From: Deltaproteobacteria bacterium
Lineage (GTDB): Bacteria; Desulfobacterota; Desulfobacteria; Desulfobacterales; Magnetomoraceae
Direction of reading: 5' to 3'
Assembly: GCA_002753725.1 (NCBI GenBank)
Contig: PEAL01000005.1
Location: forward strand, 1 to 43,673
DNA: 43,673 nt
Position numbers and translations under genes: made by a program. The notes beneath the pieces were generated by a model. The model was not told the origin of the DNA. It worked only from the letters and a program-made list of their open reading frames with translations, and did no database searches. Of this stretch, positions 27,039 to 33,680 are shown piece by piece; position 1 is the stretch's first letter; each line of letters starts with the position of its first letter.

Positions 27039-27288
27039 GAAACAATGGCATCCTTCATATTTGTTGAAAAGTAGTTAACACTTTTCAACAAATATGAATG
27101 TGTTTCCGTATGTAGAGACGCACGGCAGTGCGTCTCCGAGCAAAGAAAGGTCGATCAATTCTTTGAAAATTAAGAACTAAAAAAAGTTGAACCTTTCTTC
27201 GCCCGGAGACGCACTGCCGTGCGTCTCTACATACGACAAATTGAACTCAAAAAAGTGTTAACTGGAATATGAAGGATGCCGAAACAAT
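27039..27288. repeat. 8-bp target-site duplication GAAACAAT around the MITE-like element
   Basis: GAAACAAT occurs at 27039-27046, directly before the left terminal repeat, and again at 27281-27288, directly after the right one. An exact 8-bp repeat at both outer edges is the expected trace of transposase-mediated insertion. Confidence 0.85.
27047..27280. mobile_element. MITE-like palindromic element (234 bp) with 15-bp terminal inverted repeats
   Basis: The ends GGCATCCTTCATATT (27047-27061) and AATATGAAGGATGCC (27266-27280) are perfect inverted repeats. Internal inverted pairs continue the symmetry: AGTTAACACTTTT (27073-27085) with its complement at 27251-27263, and a perfect 31-bp pair at 27107-27137 and 27205-27235. 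Each 31-bp arm contains its own hairpin (GAGACGCAC-GGCA-GTGCGTCTC). A separate 16-bp palindrome lies at 27056-27071/27081-27096. No ORF is present. The element is flanked by an 8-bp direct repeat. This is the structure of a non-autonomous transposon moved by a transposase encoded elsewhere. Confidence 0.85.
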
Positions 27289-27360
27289 ACACAATTATCG
27301 GCAGATTACAATAAAAGAAAACGATAAGTGTATAAAATAATAAGAAATACAATATCTGTC

Positions 27361-27552
27361 TGGAGCTGGCTACAAAAAGCGACGCGCTTTGTACCATTAG
27401 GCTTAGGTATGTGGTGTTGCTCTAATAAGGCAACATCTCACTTCATGCAAGGAGACAATCTAAACATGAGGTATCGAGGAACCGGATGAGCGAATTGTTC
27501 ACGTCCGGATCTGTGGGGGAGGTTGGGGAGTAATCCCCGACTTTACCCGGAC
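27361..27552 (+). mobile_element. Group II intron 3' remnant (domains V and VI)
   Basis: The segment at 27479-27511 folds as a group II intron domain V: 'GAACCGGATGAG', a loop, then 'TTCACGTCCGGATC'. It is followed by 'TGTGGGGGAGG' and a domain VI-like hairpin (GTTGGGG, AGTAA, TCCCCGAC, about 27522-27541), ending near 'TTTACCCGGAC' at about 27541-27552. Two short hairpins upstream (AAAGCG-ACG-CGCTTT near 27375 and TGTTGC/GCAACA near 27415-27436) may belong to the rest of domain IV. No reverse transcriptase and no domain I are present, so only the 3' end survives. The left limit given is approximate; 27289-27360 shows nothing recognisable. Confidence 0.7.
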
Positions 27553-28437
27553 ATTATTGGCATAACAATACAAACATTGATGTAAACAAGGGTGACATAC
27601 ATAGTCACCAATATCCCTTGAAGCACTGCATTCGCATCCCTGTTTGATTCGTTGCCCATAATCTTTTTTGACAGTTAATTGACCGCCATAATGTTTCATT
27701 AAAAAATCACCAGGGATGCATGAATTGGCCTTTATACCACTTGTTTGAGGCAATGCATTCAACAGATCTTTTTCACAACACACAAATAACTGAAGACCAT
27801 ATTCTTTTAATTTATTTTCAATACATAAAATAATTTCAACCTGTTCTTTTATAGTAAATTTGATAAATTGAAAATATGGAAGTTGTTTCAAGCGTGTATG
27901 TATTTTTCGATAATCATCCATAAAACTGATTACACACCGTTTGATACCAACATCTGAAACAGTACGAGCGATGTTATCCAAACCGTTTAAATTGTCGAAG
28001 ATCGTGAGTTTTCCATGATGATCAAGGGTTTGGTAACGGCAGATGGGATCAAATCGCCAGTTAATCACTTCAGGCCCAGCAAGACTGCAAAGAGACCTTA
28101 ATTGATTCAGGCGATCCTCAAGTGATGGCACACCCGGTTCTAAAATTTCCGATGGCGTGTTGATTGTAAAATGGAAATAAAAATGATATCCCATGGATTG
28201 AAGCCGATCCGCATATCCTCCCTGAATAAACGGCCCATAATTTTTTGACCAGAACACGATGGAATGGATATGTTCTGGGGTTGCGGGGATAATCATTTTT
28301 TTTCTATGAAAGGGATGATGTATATTGAAAAGCCCTTTTTGTAAGCCAGACATAAACCAGTCCATATAGAATGCAGGAATATCTGTTCTTCGGGATGCGG
28401 AAAGAATAATCTGCTTGTTTTTTTGCGACGATTTCAT
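27499..28437 (-). CDS. DUF1848 family protein, C-terminus replaced by intron sequence
   Basis: The 312-residue protein begins with the DUF1848 signature 'IILSASRRTDIPAFYMDWFM', contains 'SIVFWSKNYGPF' and 'NWRFDPICRY', and ends with a conserved Cys cluster: 'CECSASRDIGDYVCHPCLHQCLYCYAN'. The Cys pattern suggests an iron-sulfur cluster; the biochemical role is unknown. After 'YCYANN' the reading frame runs into the group II intron remnant on the opposite strand, giving a foreign tail (VRVKSGITPQPPPQIRT). About 15-25 native C-terminal residues seem lost. The protein may still work, because all recognised motifs lie before the junction. It is divergent from the TPR gene, with 60 bp between starts. 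Confidence 0.8.
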   Translation of the reverse strand: MKSSQKNKQIILSASRRTDIPAFYMDWFMSGLQKGLFNIHHPFHRKKMIIPATPEHIHSIVFWSKNYGPFIQGGYADRLQSMGYHFYFHFTINTPSEILEPGVPSLEDRLNQLRSLCSLAGPEVINWRFDPICRYQTLDHHGKLTIFDNLNGLDNIARTVSDVGIKRCVISFMDDYRKIHTRLKQLPYFQFIKFTIKEQVEIILCIENKLKEYGLQLFVCCEKDLLNALPQTSGIKANSCIPGDFLMKHYGGQLTVKKDYGQRIKQGCECSASRDIGDYVCHPCLHQCLYCYANNVRVKSGITPQPPPQIRT

Positions 28438-28497
28438 ATATCATGTTCCCGACAATATCTATCATGTCCTAAATAATTTTTTTTTCCGGAGATCACT

Positions 28498-29352
28498 ATG
28501 AACATTAAATCAATCCTTCCTATGATTATCATTTTTGTTATTTCTGTAACGGTCTATGGGGAAACCGATTCCCAATCCAGGTATCAATCAAAAGAACTTC
28601 CAAGCTTATCGATTCTTTCCTATAATATCAAGCAACTTTGTGCGGAATATAAACCATGCAATGCAACAAGTGTGCTTGATCTTCTTCAGTTGGATCGTTT
28701 TAATTATGAGCTGATTACAGAAGAAAAGGAATCCGGCGTTCAATTCTTTTTATCGAAAACCATGAATGATAATTGGAGTATTCAGGTGAATCAAAAACGA
28801 TGGTTTGTTGTGGCTTCAGATCAGAACCTTGTTTTTGAGCTGATTGAAACAGCCGAGACCCTGGCCAATGAAAAAGATTTTAGCGCGGCTGTTGAAAAAA
28901 TAAATCAGGCCATCTCCCTTAAACCAGACATGGACAAGGCATACTTTTTACTGGCCTTTTGTAAGCTTCAGCAAAGTCAGTTTGAAGCCTTTATTAATCA
29001 TGCAGAGACAGCGATTTCACTGAGTCCCGCAAATCCTGAATATCTTAATCAAATGGCCTGGTTTTATGCAACAACAAAGCACAGCAAATATCGCGATGCA
29101 ATAAAATCGCTTCAATATGCATTAAAGGCTGTTTCCATATCCCCTGATAATTGGTTTTTTACAGACACCCTTGCAGCAGCGTACGCCCGCAATGGAAAAT
29201 TTCATGAGGCTTTGGACACACAAAATAAGACCATTCAACTTATCCGAAGCAGCAACAGCCTCTCCGCCGATCGTATTCATCAGCATCTGAAAAACATGAA
29301 CCTTCGAAAAGAAATGTATCAGCATCGAAAAATGTTTACTGAAACAAACTAA
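28498..29352 (+). CDS. Exported TPR-repeat protein
   Basis: The 284-residue protein has a signal peptide (about residues 1-22, 'MNIKSILPMIIIFVISVTVYG') and, after a 95-residue N-terminal region, at least three tetratricopeptide repeats (about 115-250): 'AETLANEKDFSAAVEKINQAISLKPD', 'AYFLLAFCKLQQSQFEAFINHAETAISLSPA', and 'FTDTLAAAYARNGKFHEALDTQNKTIQLI'. Such proteins act as periplasmic or surface scaffolds. GGAG lies 9 bases before the ATG. The partner is unknown; the next two genes also encode exported proteins. Confidence 0.8.
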   Translation: MNIKSILPMIIIFVISVTVYGETDSQSRYQSKELPSLSILSYNIKQLCAEYKPCNATSVLDLLQLDRFNYELITEEKESGVQFFLSKTMNDNWSIQVNQKRWFVVASDQNLVFELIETAETLANEKDFSAAVEKINQAISLKPDMDKAYFLLAFCKLQQSQFEAFINHAETAISLSPANPEYLNQMAWFYATTKHSKYRDAIKSLQYALKAVSISPDNWFFTDTLAAAYARNGKFHEALDTQNKTIQLIRSSNSLSADRIHQHLKNMNLRKEMYQHRKMFTETN

Positions 29353-29416
29353 AAGAATTGAGGTCATCATCTTAACTCTTACCATCAAAAATTTATCACA
29401 TGTAAAGGTTTATAAC

Positions 29417-30187
29417 ATGAATTTAAACAAATCTGTTCTATTAAAAATGATGGGGCTATCCTTGTTCATGATTTTCTTTCATACTGCAGCCCATGCATTT
29501 ATTCCCGGAGATATTGATAGAAATGGAGTGATTAATCTTAAAGATTGCCTTCACATCCTCCAAAGACTTGCAAATCCGCCCGTCACGACTCTTTTTGAGG
29601 TGGTTCAAGCAAAACCAGTGATCAGCGGAACCTATTCACAAACGGATCAATCAGGCAAAACAACGTATACTTTCAATGACGATGGAACCTGTTTAAGAGT
29701 TGGGCCAGATGATATGGAAAGTACCATCTCCACCGAAGGGACGTGGCATTATGAAAATAACAATCTTCACATCAACACAAGTGGAGAAATCCAGGTTTTT
29801 ATCTCAAAACTAACGATAAACATCGATGAAATCTATGAAAATGCTTTTACAAACGCCGATGGATCAAAACTGGTTTTAGTGCCTCCTGGAAAAATCATGA
29901 GCAATGAACCTGATCTTTTTGGAATGTATACAGGGAAGGGAGACGTTCAGGTCACTACCGGCATTTCCTTTGGAGATAAATCCATTACTGTTGAAAGTTC
30001 CCTAAATGTCCAATACGATGGTTCATGGGAATCTACGATTACGATAGTGACCAATGGCGATCCTGAAGTTAAACGATATTCAGGAAAGGTTGATTCCTCT
30101 AAACCGACCATCTATACATTTGGTAATTCTTATTTTCCAGATGTCTTTTTATCTGAAGATGAAAAGGTTTATTATGAAAAAGAATAA
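29417..30187 (+). CDS. Exported beta-rich protein with an N-terminal dockerin-like loop
   Basis: The 256-residue protein has a signal peptide (about residues 1-29, ending 'AAHAFIPG'). Immediately after it comes one EF-hand-like dockerin half: 'GDIDRNGVINLKDCLHILQRL' (loop at 29510-29545), then a beta-rich region with lipocalin-like strands ('YTFNDDGTCLRV', 'EGTWHYENNNLHI'). The second half of a standard dockerin is absent. The function is unknown. Its last 14 bases overlap the start of the next gene, which also carries a dockerin-like motif, so the two are probably co-expressed. Confidence 0.75.
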   Translation: MNLNKSVLLKMMGLSLFMIFFHTAAHAFIPGDIDRNGVINLKDCLHILQRLANPPVTTLFEVVQAKPVISGTYSQTDQSGKTTYTFNDDGTCLRVGPDDMESTISTEGTWHYENNNLHINTSGEIQVFISKLTINIDEIYENAFTNADGSKLVLVPPGKIMSNEPDLFGMYTGKGDVQVTTGISFGDKSITVESSLNVQYDGSWESTITIVTNGDPEVKRYSGKVDSSKPTIYTFGNSYFPDVFLSEDEKVYYEKE

Positions 30188-32339
30188 AATCTTTTTTCAA
30201 ACCAGTCCTTTTAAGACTAAAAATAAAACCATATTGGCTTATGAAAAAACATTATATTTTATATTTTTATGCCTGATCATTTTTGTTACAGTTCCTCACA
30301 GTGTTTTTTCCAAATCAGCTTTCATAACAGATACAGCCCGGGCACAACAGGCAGACCACATTTTAATCAACGAATTCATGGCAAGCAATCAAGCCACCCT
30401 GAAAGATAACGATGGCGATTATTCCGATTGGATCGAACTTGCAAACCCACTGGATCAAGCCATTGATATTGGCGGAATGTACTTGACAGATAATCTGGCC
30501 ATTCCCGACAAATGGCAAATCCCCAGTCCAACGATCGTTCAATCAAAAGGGCTGATTGTCTTTTGGGCGAGCGGAAAAAATCGTCAGTTTCATACAAATT
30601 TTAAATTAGATAAAGAGGGTGAAGACATCGGTTTGTTTGATGTTTCCAGGAATCAAATCGATACTGTACATTTTGATTTGCAATCTCCTGATATTTCTTA
30701 TGGCCGAAAAATTAATGACTATCAAACCTGGACGTTCTTTCACATACCAACGCCAAACCAACCCAATGCATACGTTTATTTCGATATTAATCAGGATGGA
30801 GACATCGATCTTAAAGACTGCCTTTTAGCCTTACAGATAAGCAGCGGTCAAAATACGTTACCGGGGCCTATCGCTTTGAATATCGATGAAAAAGTTGGTA
30901 TTGAATCTGCGATCTTTATTCTTAAAACAAGTGCTGGTCTTAAACCAGAACCTGATATGGCTAAATTTGAGACACTGTTTACTCATGGACAGTTACATGA
31001 TATTGAAATTGTTATTTCACAACAGGAATGGGATGGCTTGATTGAAGATATGCACGATTATATAAAAACAGGCCGATATCGACAGGCAACCTTTATTTAT
31101 AAAGGCCCAGCCGGTGATGAAATCATTGAAAAAGTGGGATTCAGGGTAAAAGGAAATATATCGAGAACCATTCCTCAAGATGAAAACAATCAACTTCACA
31201 GAGCGCATTTCAAAGTTAAATTTAATGAAACCTTTGAACTTTCAGAAGACTCCCCTGAATATCAATCACAAAAAATAAAAAGATTCAATACGTTGACCGC
31301 TTTAATTTTCAGACTGAATATCGCATTGCCTGATTCTTGGGATCATTCACAAATAAGGGAATTATTTTGTTATGATCGATTAAATAAGGTTCAGGTCAAA
31401 ACATCCAGGACAGGGTCTTCCAAACTGACCATCACCATTGGGGGTGTTCAATATTATTTTGGTATCTATACGTTAATTGAACCCATCAACAAAGCCTTTC
31501 TGACAAAAAGATACAGCAGCAGCAATGATAATGGGAATTTATATAAATGTATCCTGGGGGATTCCGGACCGGCATCATTGGAGCCTGTTGATGGCATCGA
31601 TGGTTCTGGCAATGGGACAAAAGTGTTTACGGAAAATAGAATTATCGGCATCAAAGATTGGAAAACTCAATACAGACCCACATATGATTTAAAAACCAAT
31701 GAACGCGAAGCAGATCATTCTCAATTGCTTGATTTTATTCACAAGCTCAACACATTGGATGTCAATGATCTCAGTGAGAATGGTTTAAAATATTATCTGG
31801 ATACACATTTTGGAATGGATCATTTTTTAAGATATATGGCCATGAATATGCTGTTGGGCAGATGGGACGATTACTGGTCTACTGGAAATAACTATTATTT
31901 ATACTTTAATCCTGATGGAAAAATTGATTTTATTCCATGTGACTATGATAGTGCTTTGTCTGGCATTGAACTGTTCTATTTACCCTCCCAGGGAATTTAT
32001 GAGTGGTCAAACCATGTCAATGAACTGATATCTGTCATTGCAAGAGTTCCTCTTTATATATTGAATGCTGTTAAACAATACCACTCTCCCCTTGTTGAAA
32101 AAATTTTTCAGATTCAAGCGTATCGAACTCAATATGAAGATTATCTCGAGGCGTTCATTTCACCTTCAAATCGTTTGTTTTCATATACTGAATACGAAAA
32201 TAAATTTCATCTCCTTAATACGCTGTATTCCCCATATTTGAATAATGATATCGATGAGGGAGAAGAAATGTTTATAGAAGAAAAGGTTAAAAACTATTTT
32301 CAGACAAGAATTCAGTCGATGACGATTCTCCATGATTAA
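30174..32339 (+). CDS. Exported lamin-tail/dockerin-like/CotH kinase-fold protein
   Basis: The ATG at 30174 has AAAAGG upstream and starts a sensible N-terminus with a membrane/signal segment (about residues 27-47); a longer in-frame ORF from 30054 lies inside the previous gene. Of 721 residues, about 60-190 form a lamin-tail-like domain ('ILINEFMASNQATLKDNDGDYSDWIEL'). About 200-260 hold a dockerin-like segment with one good EF loop ('DINQDGDIDLKDC', 30783-30818). About 265-721 follow the CotH pattern ('VGFRVKGNISR', 'GVQYYFGIYTLIEPINKAFL', 'FIPCDYDSAL'). CotH proteins are atypical secreted kinases; activity here is untested. I infer a surface or matrix protein. Confidence 0.82.
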   Translation: MKKNKIFFQTSPFKTKNKTILAYEKTLYFIFLCLIIFVTVPHSVFSKSAFITDTARAQQADHILINEFMASNQATLKDNDGDYSDWIELANPLDQAIDIGGMYLTDNLAIPDKWQIPSPTIVQSKGLIVFWASGKNRQFHTNFKLDKEGEDIGLFDVSRNQIDTVHFDLQSPDISYGRKINDYQTWTFFHIPTPNQPNAYVYFDINQDGDIDLKDCLLALQISSGQNTLPGPIALNIDEKVGIESAIFILKTSAGLKPEPDMAKFETLFTHGQLHDIEIVISQQEWDGLIEDMHDYIKTGRYRQATFIYKGPAGDEIIEKVGFRVKGNISRTIPQDENNQLHRAHFKVKFNETFELSEDSPEYQSQKIKRFNTLTALIFRLNIALPDSWDHSQIRELFCYDRLNKVQVKTSRTGSSKLTITIGGVQYYFGIYTLIEPINKAFLTKRYSSSNDNGNLYKCILGDSGPASLEPVDGIDGSGNGTKVFTENRIIGIKDWKTQYRPTYDLKTNEREADHSQLLDFIHKLNTLDVNDLSENGLKYYLDTHFGMDHFLRYMAMNMLLGRWDDYWSTGNNYYLYFNPDGKIDFIPCDYDSALSGIELFYLPSQGIYEWSNHVNELISVIARVPLYILNAVKQYHSPLVEKIFQIQAYRTQYEDYLEAFISPSNRLFSYTEYENKFHLLNTLYSPYLNNDIDEGEEMFIEEKVKNYFQTRIQSMTILHD

Positions 32340-32483
32340 AAATATATTTTTGTTTTTTGATCTAAATAATGGGGATAATATTTTTCTGTTCACTCCTTAC
32401 AATTCATGATATACATCTTAAATTGTTTAAAAATCGTGTTGTTTTATTTTACTTAATTTTTTACATAGAAAGGAATTCTCTTT

Positions 32484-33497
32484 ATGAACAAGCAATTGAT
32501 ATGTATTGTTATTGGAATTTATTTTCTTTTGGGGCAAGCAATTGATCCAGTGATGGCAGCGACATATCGTCTGACCTACAGCATATTTTTTCCAGCAACT
32601 CACGGACAATGCAAGGCAGGAATGGATTGGGCAAAAGAAGTTGAAAAACGAACCAATGGTCAGGTTGTTATCACTGTATTTCCAGGGGGAGCATTGACCA
32701 ACGCCAATCAATGTTATGATGGCGTTGTTAAAGGCATTACCGATATTGGCATGTCCTGTTTCGCATATACACGCGGACGTTTTCCTGTAATGGAAGCTGT
32801 GGACTTACCTTTAGGATATGCAAGTGGCATGAACGCTTCGCGCGTGGTGAATGCCTTTTATCAGCAAACTCAGCCATTGGAATTATCCGATGTTCAGGTG
32901 ATGTATTTGCATGCGCATGGTCCTGGGGTGCTTCATACAAAAAAACCTGTTCAAAAAGTAGAAGATTTGGCAAAAATGAAAATCCGGTCCACTGGATTAA
33001 GCACCAAAATCGTTGAAGCTTTAGGTGCTGTACCCGTTGCTATGCCACAAGGATCGACATATGAATCCCTTCAAAAAGGCGTGGTGGAAGGTACCTTTGG
33101 GCCTATGGAAGTCTTAAAAGGGTGGCGTCAGGCTGAAGTGATCCGATATTCAACCAATTGTAAGCAGATTGGTTATACAACGGCTATGTTTGTTGTAATG
33201 AATCAGAATAAATGGAAAAATCTTCCCTTGAACATCCAGAAGACCATTATGGAAGTAAATAAAGAATGGATTGAGAAACATGGTCAAGCCTGGGACGATC
33301 TTGATGAACAGGGAAGACTGTTTACATTGCAACAGAAGAATCTCATCTTTGAATTAACTGAGGCGGAAGTTGATCGATGGAAAAAAGCTGTTGAACCTGT
33401 GTTGTATGATTTTATTGATAAACTAAAAGAGAAGAACCTTCCAGGTAAAGACTATCTTGAACGTCTGGCAAATCTGATTAAAGAGTATCAAAAGTAA
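32484..33497 (+). CDS. TRAP transporter solute-binding protein (DctP family)
   Basis: The 337-residue protein has a signal peptide (cleaved after about residue 25, 'VMA-ATYRL') and the DctP fold: 'HGQCKAGMDWAKEVEKRTNGQVVITVFPGGALT', the family segment 'MKIRSTGLSTKIVEALGAVPVAMPQGSTYESLQKGVVEGTFGP' with the conserved Arg that binds carboxylates, and 'NQNKWKNLPLNIQKTIMEV'. It should bind an organic acid for import. No DctQ/DctM membrane genes adjoin, so the permease must lie elsewhere. GAAAGGA precedes the ATG and a strong terminator follows the gene. Confidence 0.92.
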   Translation: MNKQLICIVIGIYFLLGQAIDPVMAATYRLTYSIFFPATHGQCKAGMDWAKEVEKRTNGQVVITVFPGGALTNANQCYDGVVKGITDIGMSCFAYTRGRFPVMEAVDLPLGYASGMNASRVVNAFYQQTQPLELSDVQVMYLHAHGPGVLHTKKPVQKVEDLAKMKIRSTGLSTKIVEALGAVPVAMPQGSTYESLQKGVVEGTFGPMEVLKGWRQAEVIRYSTNCKQIGYTTAMFVVMNQNKWKNLPLNIQKTIMEVNKEWIEKHGQAWDDLDEQGRLFTLQQKNLIFELTEAEVDRWKKAVEPVLYDFIDKLKEKNLPGKDYLERLANLIKEYQK

Positions 33498-33515
33498 AAA
33501 TTGGATCACATCTTT

Positions 33516-33543
33516 GACTCCCAAATCTAAATTGTGGGACTCC
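33516..33543. repeat. Single diverged copy of the GGGACTCC hairpin repeat
   Basis: 'GACTCCCAAATCTAAATTGTGGGACTCC' matches in plan the hairpins at 21423-21564 (outer GACTCCC/GGGACTCC arms, AT-rich centre, imperfect stem). It lies between the TRAP gene and its terminator, so the repeat family is dispersed in this genome. Confidence 0.6.
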
Positions 33544-33559
33544 ACATCTAAGCATAAAC

Positions 33560-33595
33560 AATGCCGTTTATCGGAAAGATAAACGGCATTTTTTA
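33560..33595 (+). terminator. Strong intrinsic terminator between convergent genes
   Basis: AATGCCGTTTATC (33560-33572), loop GGAAA and GATAAACGGCATT (33578-33590) form a perfect 13-bp stem followed by TTTT, giving a run of six T. It ends the TRAP gene on the + strand. The hairpin lies between convergent genes and may also act in reverse, although the minus-strand T-run is weaker. Confidence 0.92.
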
Positions 33596-33680
33596 TGGTA
33601 AACGTAGCTGTGAGATCAGGTCTGAGGAACGATAAGAGCTTCCTCAATTCAGACATCTTTTTTTTAGAAATAAATTCTGA

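Noticed and set aside
27024..27498. Transposase or reverse transcriptase gene belonging to the mobile elements
   Set aside because: No reading frame of useful length exists here; both elements are non-coding remnants or non-autonomous.
30054..30173. N-terminal extension of the CotH-type protein
   Set aside because: It lies inside the preceding gene in another frame; ATG 30174 has its own AAAAGG site and a signal/membrane segment follows.
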